Source: Clostridium scatologenes (GTDB lineage: Bacteria > Bacillota > Clostridia > Clostridiales > Clostridiaceae). From it: a stretch of DNA of 64,000 nt. Where the stretch lies: positions 1,922,001-1,986,000 of the forward strand of contig NZ_CP009933.1 in the NCBI RefSeq assembly GCF_000968375.1, given 5' to 3'. Every line of letters begins with the position of its first letter. Within the stretch, counting starts at the first letter, position 1. Shown one piece after another: positions 54,179 through 62,608 of the stretch. The notes below the pieces were generated by a model. That model was not told where the DNA came from and did no database searches. It was given only the letters and a program-made list of their open reading frames with translations. The translations under genes and the position numbers were made by a program.

Positions 54179-56417
54179 AACCAGCTATTTCTTTTCTTAA
54201 ACATTTAGCAGTAATTGTATTACTTTTCTCTAACATTTCTTTTGGAGTTCCTTCAAATACTACCTGACCACCATTTTTTCCTCCATCTGGTCCTATATCA
54301 ATAATCCAATCAGCTTGTTTCATAACTTCAATATTATGTTCAATGATAATAACTGTATTTCCCCTATCAACCATTTTTTCAAAAAGCTGCAGCAGTTTAT
54401 TAATATCCGAAATGTGCAAACCTGTAGTTGGTTCATCTAGTATATAAATGTTCCCTTTCTTGTTTATATATTTTGCCAGCTTCATGCGCTGCCTTTCACC
54501 ACCAGATAATGTTTGAAGTGGCTGTCCTAATGTCATATATGATAGTCCTACTTCTTTCATTGCCTGTAAAGTCTTTCTTATCTTTTTATCTTCAAAAAAT
54601 ATTAGTGCTTCCTCCACTGTCATAGATAACACCTCTACTATATTCTTTTCCTTATATCTATAGGATAAAGCTTCCTCACTGTACCTGCTCCCACTGCATG
54701 TTTCACATTCTGTTATAACAGGGTCCATAAATACTAACTCAGTTACAATAACACCTTTTCCTTTGCAAACTGGACATGCACCCTTTGAATTGAAACTAAA
54801 TAACCCTTCATCTACTCCATTTTCACTTGCAAATAGCTTTCGAATTTCATCAAAGAAACCTAAAAATGTAGCTGGTGTAGAACGATTTGTAGCTGTTATT
54901 GCTCCTTGATCCACTTTTACCACATTTTCCTTATATATTTCAGCAAATACTTGAGATATCAAAGTGCTTTTTCCAGAACCTGCAACACCTGTTACCACAG
55001 TCATTACATTCTTTGGAATATTAACGCTTATATCTTTAAGATTGTGTAATTTTGCATTTTCAATAGGAAAATAGCCCTGCACCTTCCTAACCTTTTTCTT
55101 AAGAGGTACGTTTATTTTCATGGCTTTTGAAGTCAACGTATGTGCCTGTAATAATTCTTTATAACTTCCTTGAAATACAATGTTTCCACCTTCTTTTCCA
55201 GCACATGGACCTACATCAATTATTTCATCTGCAATGGAAATCACATCTTTGTCATGTTCCACTACAAGCACTGTGTTTCCCTTATCTCTCAATTTTACAA
55301 GAAGCTGGTTCATTCTATTTACATCCCTTGGATGAAGTCCTGTACTTGGTTCATCAAATATATATGTCATTCCTGTAAGACTACTTCCCATATATCTAAC
55401 TAACTTAACACGCTGAGCTTCACCTCCTGATAAGGTAGAAGATTCTCTATTTAAATGAAGATAAGGTAATCCTATATCTATCATTCTTTTCAAACCATCA
55501 CATATGGATTGTACTATTGTAATCGTTCTTTTATCATCAACAGTTTTAAGTACTCTTAAGAGCTCTACAAATTCCATTTCACACATATCTGCAATAGAAT
55601 ATCCTTCTATTTTACAATTTAAAACTTCTTCATTAAGTCGTTTTCCCATACAAGCTGGACATAGTTCTTCTTTTATAAGATTTTCTGACTTCTTTTTTGT
55701 ATGTTTACTCATATTGCTGGTATCCCTTTTTAAATATAAACGAGTATAGTGATTAAATAATCCTTCAATTTTAGGATATTCCTGTTCACTCTTTCCATCT
55801 CTTGAACCATATATTAAAAGATTATATTCCTCCTTTGAATATTCATTAAGAGGCTTTTCCATATCAAATATTCCTGACTCTTTGTACTGCTTCCAATACC
55901 AACTTCCAGGTGCATACAAAGAATCCTTTACACAGCCCTCCATCCATGACTTGCTCTTATCCAGCATGGCTTCCATATCAATTACAGCAACTTTACCAAT
56001 TCCCGCACATTTTTTACACATACCCTTAGGATCATTAAAAGAAAAATATGATGCAGTTCCAACCTTTGGTATTCCTATTCTTGAAAACAGCAGTCGTAAA
56101 CTTGCATATAAATCTGAAATTGTTCCAACTGTTGAACGTGCATTTCCCCCAAGCCTTGTTTGATCTACAATAACTGATGCTGTGAGGTTATCTATATAAT
56201 CTACATGAGGTTTTTCATACTTAGGAAGTCTACCTCTTATAAATGCTGGATAAGTTTCATTCATCTGTCTTTGTGATTCTGCTGCAATTGTGTCAAATAC
56301 AATGCTTGATTTTCCTGATCCAGAAACACCTGTAAATACCACAATCTTTTCCTTAGGAATACTTATAGATATATTTTTTAAATTATTTTGTCTAAGCCCT
56401 TTTAAATGAATATGCAT
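54177..56417 (-). CDS. UvrA-like ABC protein (short UvrA, DrrC-type)
   Basis: A 746-residue protein, about 200 residues shorter than UvrA. It has two ABC modules: Walker A GVSGSGKSSIVFD and GVAGSGKSTLI, signature LSGGEAQRVKLVRY and LSGGERQRMKLAKY, and Walker B YIFDEPSTGLHP and YILDEPTTGLHI. Zinc ligands are CKKCAGIGKV, CPACMGKRL, CPVCKGKGV and CETCSGSRYS. The UvrB-binding insertion seems to be reduced. Short UvrA relatives (for example DrrC) protect DNA from intercalating drugs. The promoter is MerR-like, which supports drug-induced expression. AAGAAGGA precedes the ATG. No uvrB or uvrC is near. Confidence 0.85.
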   Translation of the reverse strand: MHIHLKGLRQNNLKNISISIPKEKIVVFTGVSGSGKSSIVFDTIAAESQRQMNETYPAFIRGRLPKYEKPHVDYIDNLTASVIVDQTRLGGNARSTVGTISDLYASLRLLFSRIGIPKVGTASYFSFNDPKGMCKKCAGIGKVAVIDMEAMLDKSKSWMEGCVKDSLYAPGSWYWKQYKESGIFDMEKPLNEYSKEEYNLLIYGSRDGKSEQEYPKIEGLFNHYTRLYLKRDTSNMSKHTKKKSENLIKEELCPACMGKRLNEEVLNCKIEGYSIADMCEMEFVELLRVLKTVDDKRTITIVQSICDGLKRMIDIGLPYLHLNRESSTLSGGEAQRVKLVRYMGSSLTGMTYIFDEPSTGLHPRDVNRMNQLLVKLRDKGNTVLVVEHDKDVISIADEIIDVGPCAGKEGGNIVFQGSYKELLQAHTLTSKAMKINVPLKKKVRKVQGYFPIENAKLHNLKDISVNIPKNVMTVVTGVAGSGKSTLISQVFAEIYKENVVKVDQGAITATNRSTPATFLGFFDEIRKLFASENGVDEGLFSFNSKGACPVCKGKGVIVTELVFMDPVITECETCSGSRYSEEALSYRYKEKNIVEVLSMTVEEALIFFEDKKIRKTLQAMKEVGLSYMTLGQPLQTLSGGERQRMKLAKYINKKGNIYILDEPTTGLHISDINKLLQLFEKMVDRGNTVIIIEHNIEVMKQADWIIDIGPDGGKNGGQVVFEGTPKEMLEKSNTITAKCLRKEIAG

Positions 56418-56463
56418 AAAATAATCCTTCTTTCTTAGTGTATCTTTTGGACATTTAAAATAA

Positions 56464-56489
56464 AATAACTAGCATAGTTACTAGTTATT
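56464..56489 (-). terminator. Hairpin in the leader of the UvrA-like gene
   Basis: AATAACTAG-taactatg-CTAGTTATT followed by TTATTTT, placed between the promoter and the gene. Possible attenuator; a four-codon ORF (ATGAATGAAAAATAA) precedes it. Confidence 0.4.
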
Positions 56490-56505
56490 TTTCATTCATT
56501 TAATA

Positions 56506-56536
56506 AGTATATATTCTCCTGTTGCTGGAGAGTCAA
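56506..56536 (-). promoter_or_regulatory. MerR-type promoter of the UvrA-like gene
   Basis: TTGACT (56536-56531) and TATACT (56511-56506) are separated by 19 bases, too long for normal promoters. The spacer contains the dyad TCTCC-agcaaca-GGAGA (56531-56515). This is the classical MerR/BmrR/TipA layout, in which the regulator twists the DNA on ligand binding. No merR gene is within the window. Confidence 0.68.
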
Positions 56537-56839
56537 TGCTTATTTCATAAATATTTTTCATATTGGTTAAATTTTTTACGATTATACTGAAATTTTTACT
56601 GTAAAACTATATAAAATAATCTAAATTTGATATATAATTTAAACATAACGAATTGAAAACGTATTCTTATATTGTTTTTTACCTAGCACTATAAAAGAAA
56701 ATAGTTTAATTATGAACAGTGGATAAACAATAATATTTTGAAAAATATGGTATTTGAAACTATCATACATCTTTTTGATGAAGATGCTAACATAGTTTTT
56801 AATGCATATATTATTTAATTTTTATGGGAGGGATAAAAA
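56537..56839 (+). other. Intergenic region before the POT transporter, with a possible cre site
   Basis: TGAAAACGTATTCT at 56654-56667 matches the CcpA catabolite site (TGWAARCGNTTNCA) at 12 of 14 positions. No clear -35/-10 pair or ORF was found; the gene start has GGGAGGG. Confidence 0.3.
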
Positions 56840-58195
56840 ATGGAAAATACTAACAAAAGACCATTTGGCTTTTACGTATGCTCATTCGCTTTCTCATTAG
56901 AAAGATTTGCATTCTACTCAGCAAAATGGTTAATCGCAGTATTCGTAGTTGCTACTGTAGCAAAGGGAGGACTTGGTCTTACACCTGCTGATGGAGCAAA
57001 AATGTCTGCAAACTTAGTTGCATTTACTTATGCTGCACCATTAATCGGGGGAATTATCTCTGATCGTTTTATAGGTGCTAGATACCTTATTCCAATCGGA
57101 ATGATTTTGATGGGGGTAGGTTACCTAGTAGGTTGGCAAGCTTCAAGCGCTTCTATGGTATACTTAATGATTATTTTGGTTTCTATCGGTACAGGTTTAT
57201 TCAAATGCCAGACAAACGCTATTACAGGCAGACTTTTCGATGATCCAAGAAAATTAGACGCTGCATTTTCTATTCAATACTCTTTTGTTAACTTCGGTTC
57301 TTTCTTCGGTACAACAATTATCGGTTTACTTGCAGTAACTAAGGGATACGCTTTTTGTTTCTTAATTTGTGGCATAATGATGTTCATTGACGCTATTTGG
57401 TTCATTTTTGGATGGAGATTCTTAGGCGAAACAGGTAAAAAGCCATTCAAAATCGACGAACATAAAGAAGTAAAAGAAAAGAAACAAGAAGAAACAAAAC
57501 CTCTTACAACAATAGAAAGGAAAAGAGTTGCTGCTATCATTTTAGTATCTTTCTTTTCTGTAGTATTTTGGGTATTTTGGTACTTAGCATACATGCCTGT
57601 ATACTTCTACTGGGGTGGAGATCATGCAGCTGCTAACTGGATGATAGGTAACTTCCAAGTTCCAACAATTTGGTTCGATTCATTAAATGCATTTATGTGT
57701 ATCACATTGGGGCCAGTTCTTGGTAAATTATGGATTAATTTAGCTAAAAGGCCTCAAGGTGATTTAAGTATGTTTAAGAAAACTGCTTTAGGTATGTTAT
57801 TATTAGGTTTATCTTATGTGATCTTTGCAATGGCAGATGTTACAAGAGGCGGACACCTTGCACCACTCGCTTGGATTATTGCATTTGGTATCGTATTATC
57901 TCTTGGTGAAATGGTATTCTCACCACTTGGGAACTCATTTATTACTAAATTCGCTCCAGCTAGATTATTATCATCAATGATGAGTGTTTGGGTACTTGCT
58001 GTGTTCTTTGCAGGAAAATCTTACGGATGGCTATATGAATTTACATTAAAATTTAAATTTTCATCTGTATATTTTGTAATTGCAGCTATTGCTATTGCAG
58101 CCGGTATTATTCTTTGGTTATTAGATAAAAAGTTGAACAGTTTAGTTATAAACGATGAAGAATCACATAATAAAGGTGAAGAATTAAAAGCATAG
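56840..58195 (+). CDS. POT/MFS-type peptide transporter
   Basis: A 451-residue transporter with about twelve membrane helices, split by a charged loop (residues 205-230, KEVKEKKQEETKP). It starts RPFGFYVCSFAFSLERFAFYS, comparable to the E-x-x-E/R-F-x-x-Y motif of helix 1 in proton-coupled oligopeptide transporters, followed by APLIGGIISDRFIGARYLI, the MFS loop. GTGLFKCQTNAITGRLF fits the POT signature. Substrate: probably di- or tripeptides, since an Xaa-Pro peptidase follows by 78 bases in the same orientation. GGGAGGG precedes the ATG. Confidence 0.83.
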   Translation: MENTNKRPFGFYVCSFAFSLERFAFYSAKWLIAVFVVATVAKGGLGLTPADGAKMSANLVAFTYAAPLIGGIISDRFIGARYLIPIGMILMGVGYLVGWQASSASMVYLMIILVSIGTGLFKCQTNAITGRLFDDPRKLDAAFSIQYSFVNFGSFFGTTIIGLLAVTKGYAFCFLICGIMMFIDAIWFIFGWRFLGETGKKPFKIDEHKEVKEKKQEETKPLTTIERKRVAAIILVSFFSVVFWVFWYLAYMPVYFYWGGDHAAANWMIGNFQVPTIWFDSLNAFMCITLGPVLGKLWINLAKRPQGDLSMFKKTALGMLLLGLSYVIFAMADVTRGGHLAPLAWIIAFGIVLSLGEMVFSPLGNSFITKFAPARLLSSMMSVWVLAVFFAGKSYGWLYEFTLKFKFSSVYFVIAAIAIAAGIILWLLDKKLNSLVINDEESHNKGEELKA

Positions 58196-58219
58196 TTTAT
58201 AACAAGTCATTGATTGTGA

Positions 58220-58250
58220 TTACTAAAAATATCCCAGTGGTATTTAGTAA
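58220..58250 (+). other. Intercistronic hairpin
   Basis: TTACTAAA pairs with TTTAGTAA in the 78-base space between the transporter and peptidase genes. It has no T-tract, so it is more likely a stability or processing element than a terminator. Confidence 0.4.
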
Positions 58251-58273
58251 CTTAATTTTAGGAGGAAATAACT

Positions 58274-59362
58274 ATGGATACAAAAAAACTAAATAGAATA
58301 TTAAAATCAATGGAAAAACATGAGATTTCACAAATGATTATCTCTGATCCAACATCTATTTTCTATTTAACAGGGAAATGGATTATTCCAGGAGAAAGAT
58401 TATTAGCATTATACTTAAATGTTAATGGAAACCATAAAATGGTTATTAATGAATTGTTCCCACAAGAAAAAGATCTTGGTGTAGAACTTGTATGGTACAA
58501 CGATATTCAGGATGGAGTTGAAATCTTATCTAAATTTGTAGAAAAAGATAAAGTTATAGGTATTGATAAGGTGTGGCCATCTAAATTCTTATTAAGATTA
58601 CAAGAACTTGGTGCCGGAAGTAAATTTGTAAACGGTTCATTAATAGTTGACTATGTAAGAATGATTAAAGATGAAGATGAAATTGCTCTTCTAAGAGAAT
58701 CTTCAAGATTGAATGACCTTGTAGTAGATGAATTAATTCCATGGGTAGGAAAAGGTTTATCTGAAAAAGAATTAAATGCTAAGGTTCGTGAAATTTACAA
58801 AAAACATGGTATTAATGAAGTATCTTTTGATCCAATTACAGCATATGCTAAGGGTGGAGCAGATCCACACCATGTAACAGATGATTCAAAAGGAAAATAT
58901 GGAGACTGTGTTATCCTTGATATTGGAGGAATGTACAAGAACTACGCATCTGATTTAACAAGAACTGTATTTATCGGTGAAATTTCCGAAAGACAGAAAG
59001 AAATCTATGACATTGTCCTAGAAGCAAACTTAAGAGGTATTGCTGCTGCAAAACCTGGGAACAGAATGTGTGACGTAGATTTAGCTGCAAGAAACTACAT
59101 TGAAGAAAAAGGATACGGAAAGTATTTCACACACAGAACTGGACATTCCTGCGGCTTAGAAGATCATGAGTTTGGTGATGTTTCTTCCGTAAATGAAGAC
59201 ATTATCAAACCAGGACAATGTTTCTCTGTTGAACCAGGAATTTATCTTCCAGAAGAAGGAATAGGCGTTCGTATTGAAGATCTTGTTATCACAACCGAAG
59301 ACGGCTGCGAAGTATTAAACAAATATACAAAGGACATAATTATCGTTCCTGAATCTAAATAG
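58274..59362 (+). CDS. M24 Xaa-Pro dipeptidase/aminopeptidase
   Basis: A 362-residue metallopeptidase. The N-terminal creatinase-like domain ends near residue 130; the pita-bread domain has the metal ligands: Asp in VILDIGGMYKNYASDLTRT (two Asp), His in HRTGHSCGLEDHE, and Glu in FSVEPGIYLPEEGIGVRIED (two Glu). It would cleave peptides before a proline in the cytosol. GGAGGAAATAACT precedes the ATG. Being next to a peptide transporter gives a simple uptake-and-digest unit. All ligands are intact. Confidence 0.88.
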   Translation: MDTKKLNRILKSMEKHEISQMIISDPTSIFYLTGKWIIPGERLLALYLNVNGNHKMVINELFPQEKDLGVELVWYNDIQDGVEILSKFVEKDKVIGIDKVWPSKFLLRLQELGAGSKFVNGSLIVDYVRMIKDEDEIALLRESSRLNDLVVDELIPWVGKGLSEKELNAKVREIYKKHGINEVSFDPITAYAKGGADPHHVTDDSKGKYGDCVILDIGGMYKNYASDLTRTVFIGEISERQKEIYDIVLEANLRGIAAAKPGNRMCDVDLAARNYIEEKGYGKYFTHRTGHSCGLEDHEFGDVSSVNEDIIKPGQCFSVEPGIYLPEEGIGVRIEDLVITTEDGCEVLNKYTKDIIIVPESK

Positions 59363-59500
59363 AAAAGAGAATACAAATAATAAATAGTTACTCAATTTTC
59401 GCACATATAAAATTTGGACTTGATATAAGCATAATGCCACATAAAGGTACAGTGGAAGTTTGAATTTTAACTTTTATTCCGTTATTAATAAAATAAAAAC

Positions 59501-59552
59501 AGAAACCAGATTACCTATAATATAAATTAGATACTCTGGTTTCTATCCTTTT
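59501..59552. terminator. Terminator between the peptidase and DUF1287 genes
   Basis: AGAAACCAGA pairs with TCTGGTTTCT around a 24-base loop; flanked by A and T runs. It lies between convergent genes. Confidence 0.6.
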
Positions 59553-59610
59553 ACCAACTGATTTTTGAAATTATATTTTTTATTAGTTTGACTTATATAA
59601 ATTGCAAGCT

Positions 59611-60336
59611 TTATTTTGAAAACCTAAAATGGCCTGTTATTTTGGGCATCCAATACATGATTTCATCACCTTCTCTAGCATAAGATGGTGCACTATGTAT
59701 TATGTACGGAATACCATCTGCCCTTCTCTTATCAGAAACTATAGCTATATGTTCACTTTTGTCAAAGGTTAAAATATCCCCAGGTTGCCATTCCTTTAAA
59801 TTATCTACATCATTAGGTTTCAACTCAGTAGTAATACTTTGAGCATATTTTTTAAAATAAACATAAAGATTGGGAACCCTTCTAAAATCTATATTAGGAT
59901 CTGGTTTTCCTTCAGTTCTCTTATAATCACTAGGATGATTTCTTATATCCTCATCTACCATATCTTTTAAATTATACCCCGCATTCTTGAAAGCTCTCCA
60001 TACCAAGTCGGTACATACTCCTTCATTATCTGGAGGATATCCACCTACATAATATTCACTTTTATATTTTACTTTCTTTTCTGCTTCTTTTCTCGCACCA
60101 AGGACTATAGCTTCACGATTTTTTATAACACTTTTATCCTTATCTGAATTGATTACTGCAATTTCTTTCTGTAATTTTTCATTAATCGTTTCTCGTTTTT
60201 TTTCATTAGTTGTACTCTTAGTTTGTATCTCTTTTGAATTTTTACTATAAAATACATTTTTCTGAATAAAAAACTTTAACCCTATAATACTTAAACAAAT
60301 GAAAACTAAAAACATTAAAAAAAACTTTTTTCTCAT
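59611..60336 (-). CDS. DUF1287 secreted protein (NlpC/P60-like)
   Basis: A 241-residue protein with one N-terminal membrane helix (residues 4-24), so it is exported or anchored outside. A charged helical stalk covers residues 30-75. The DUF1287 domain follows, with GGYPPDNEGVCTDLVWRAF (catalytic-type Cys), WQPGDILTFDKSEHIAIVSD (His) and HSAPSYAREGDEIMYW. The fold is of the NlpC/P60 amidase-peptidase type, probably acting on cell wall peptides. TAGGAG precedes the ATG. It lies 10 bases after the rhodanese gene, so both share a transcript. Confidence 0.82.
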   Translation of the reverse strand: MRKKFFLMFLVFICLSIIGLKFFIQKNVFYSKNSKEIQTKSTTNEKKRETINEKLQKEIAVINSDKDKSVIKNREAIVLGARKEAEKKVKYKSEYYVGGYPPDNEGVCTDLVWRAFKNAGYNLKDMVDEDIRNHPSDYKRTEGKPDPNIDFRRVPNLYVYFKKYAQSITTELKPNDVDNLKEWQPGDILTFDKSEHIAIVSDKRRADGIPYIIHSAPSYAREGDEIMYWMPKITGHFRFSK

Positions 60337-60346
60337 TTTTTATCTC

Positions 60347-61165
60347 CTAAATATTTTCCTTATAAGTTATCCAATCACTCCAGCTTCCAACATAAAGTTT
60401 TGCTTTTACACCAATTTCATCTAATGTTAAAAAGTTAAAGGCAGCATCTATACCAGAACCACAATATACTATAACTTCTTTTTTGCCAAATGAACTTTTA
60501 AATCTTTCCTTTAAATATGATATATTTTTAATTGTATTATCATCATTTAAATTGTCCTTCCAATAATAATTTACAGCTCCATTTATATGTCCTGCTATTT
60601 TATCTATTGGTTCATTTTTCCCACTATACCTTATTTCTGTTCTTGAATCTATTATGAAAACTTCAGGATTTAATTTTACTTCATTTACATGCTCCATACT
60701 AGTCTTTAAATTTTCATTTATATCTATTTTAAAATCACCTTTTTTTGATACTTCAAAAACATCTTTTGAAAGATTATTTCCATCGCTTATCCATTTACCT
60801 ATTCCACCATCTAAAACATAATTAGATTCATGCCCTATATGTCTTAGCATCCAACAAAATCTTGCGGCACTTGCAATTTTATACTCATCATAAGCTACTA
60901 CTACAGTACCATTATTTATTCCCAAACCTTGAATTGTATTTTTAAAATCATCAATTCCAGGCAAAGGATTTCTTCCTCCATGTTCATTAGCAACAGAAGA
61001 TAACTGATTACTAAGATTTATAAATTTGGCTCCTTTTAAATGTCCTTGTTCATATACCTTCCTGCCATAATTTTCATCAAGCAGATCTCCTCTACAATCT
61101 ACAACTATTAAATTGGTATCTTCAATATGTTCCTTTAACCAATTAACTGTTACAAAATTTTTCAT
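60347..61165 (-). CDS. Two-domain rhodanese (sulfurtransferase)
   Basis: A 272-residue protein with two rhodanese domains. The first (1-125) is the inactive one (VVDCRGDLLDENYGRKVY); the second has the active-site loop VIVYCGSGIDAAF with the catalytic Cys near residue 238. The CGSG loop resembles that of 3-mercaptopyruvate sulfurtransferases (CGSGVTA). It would move sulfur from thiosulfate or mercaptopyruvate to a thiol acceptor. ATGGAGGAACC precedes the ATG. It lies 105 bases downstream of the ABC ATPase gene on the same strand, linking it to possible sulfur-compound uptake. Confidence 0.85.
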   Translation of the reverse strand: MKNFVTVNWLKEHIEDTNLIVVDCRGDLLDENYGRKVYEQGHLKGAKFINLSNQLSSVANEHGGRNPLPGIDDFKNTIQGLGINNGTVVVAYDEYKIASAARFCWMLRHIGHESNYVLDGGIGKWISDGNNLSKDVFEVSKKGDFKIDINENLKTSMEHVNEVKLNPEVFIIDSRTEIRYSGKNEPIDKIAGHINGAVNYYWKDNLNDDNTIKNISYLKERFKSSFGKKEVIVYCGSGIDAAFNFLTLDEIGVKAKLYVGSWSDWITYKENI

Positions 61166-61270
61166 TTTGGTTCCTCCATTTCATTAATATCACATCGTAT
61201 AATATGGAATGCAAAATTTATACTATCATTTAGATAATTATACCATTTTGTCATGGAACCTTCAAAATAT

Positions 61271-62596
61271 TTAAAGCACTTGTTTTTCTTCCAAATCCAA
61301 GTAAAGCTCTTCTGAATCATGATCGTAAGTAAATAATTCAGCATATCTTCCCCAATCAATTATAATATCCATCATTCCTTCAATTTCATGATGTGAAAAA
61401 TGCTGTTTAAATAACTCTTTAAAAAATTCTTCCTTCATTTTATGATTTTTTTTATTATTTAGCACATTCATTATTAATTTAAACGTAGATATACCTTCTA
61501 ACTGCTTTTTAAACAATTCTTTACTTTCATCTTTATCTAGCTCCACAAATTCTTTTCCAAGCTCAGTTATAAAAATATCACCTTCTTTTACCTCTGCAAA
61601 ATTAAGTATAGATATGCCTTCTATATTAGGAAGAAGATCATCTATTTCCATCATTAAGTCTCCTCCTAATTGATATATATCCATCTTACCACTATTATCA
61701 TCTATAAGTTCAAGTAAACCTGACATAACGCCAACATGGGCATCAGGAATCTGAATAAGTTTTTCTCCATTTTCTTCCTTTTCTTTACCTAAACTCACAC
61801 TTTTACTTAATTTTTTTTCTTCATTATCCTCAGTTTTTCCTTTAATTAATAGTTTATAAACACTATCAACTATTTTTTCAAATTCAGGTGACTTTCTATT
61901 CCTTGGATGAGGAAGATCTACTTTAATCTCTGCAATTATGTGTGCAGGATTTCTACTGAGCATTACAATTTTATCTGACATAAGCACTGCTTCTTCAATA
62001 CCATGAGTAATCATTATTATACTTTTTATAGGCATTCTTTTTTCCTGCCATAGTTCAACTAATTCTGTTCTTAAATTTTCAGCAGTTAAAAAGTCTAATG
62101 CTGAAAAAGGTTCATCCAAACATAGCAGCTTTGGTTCCACTGCTAATGCTCTAGCAAATCCTACTCTTTGCCTCATTCCTCCTGAAAGCTCCTTTGGATA
62201 TGCCTCTTCAAATCCATCCAGACCTATAAGGCTTATAAGCTCTTCAGCCTTCCTTTTTGTATAATCTTTTGGAAATCCCTTAGCTTTAAGACCTAGCTCT
62301 ACATTTTCACCAACAGTAAGCCATGGATAGAGTGCAAAGGTTTGAAAAACTATAGAAGCATAGGGATTTACTCCAGTTACCTTATTACCATCGAAAATTA
62401 CTTCACCACAGTCTGGCTTCACTAATCCTGTTATAGTTCTAAGTAGTGTCGATTTTCCTGATCCCGAAGGCCCTAATATTGCTATAAATTCGCCTTCATT
62501 TATAGTTAAGTTTATATCTTCTAAGGTAGGCTTATCTGAGCCACCAAAATATTTTGTAATTCCTTTAACTTTTATAAATTCTTTTACACTTTTCAT
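61271..62596 (-). CDS. Nitrate/sulfonate-type ABC ATPase with AAA-associated C-terminal domain
   Basis: A 441-residue ATPase. The first 240 residues are of the SsuB/TauB/NrtD type: Walker A GPSGSGKSTLL, signature LSGGMRQRVGFARAL, Walker B LLCLDEPFSALD. Residues 280-440 are the AAA-associated C-terminal domain (IPDAHVGVMSGLLELI), which occurs only in a subset of ATPases in this family and probably regulates them. AAAGGGGTGG precedes the ATG. It lies 12 bases downstream of the double permease gene. The substrate may be a sulfur compound, but no binding protein is visible. Confidence 0.86.
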   Translation of the reverse strand: MKSVKEFIKVKGITKYFGGSDKPTLEDINLTINEGEFIAILGPSGSGKSTLLRTITGLVKPDCGEVIFDGNKVTGVNPYASIVFQTFALYPWLTVGENVELGLKAKGFPKDYTKRKAEELISLIGLDGFEEAYPKELSGGMRQRVGFARALAVEPKLLCLDEPFSALDFLTAENLRTELVELWQEKRMPIKSIIMITHGIEEAVLMSDKIVMLSRNPAHIIAEIKVDLPHPRNRKSPEFEKIVDSVYKLLIKGKTEDNEEKKLSKSVSLGKEKEENGEKLIQIPDAHVGVMSGLLELIDDNSGKMDIYQLGGDLMMEIDDLLPNIEGISILNFAEVKEGDIFITELGKEFVELDKDESKELFKKQLEGISTFKLIMNVLNNKKNHKMKEEFFKELFKQHFSHHEIEGMMDIIIDWGRYAELFTYDHDSEELYLDLEEKQVL

Positions 62597-62608
62597 GTTT
62601 CCACCCCT

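Noticed and set aside
56520..56536. TCTCC-N7-GGAGA as a simple hairpin terminator
   Set aside because: There is no T-tract on either side, and its place inside a 19-base promoter spacer fits an operator better.
61162..61359. 65-codon minus-strand ORF between rhodanese and ABC ATPase
   Set aside because: It overlaps the ATPase C terminus in another frame and has no ribosome binding site; the real sequence here is a 105-base gap.
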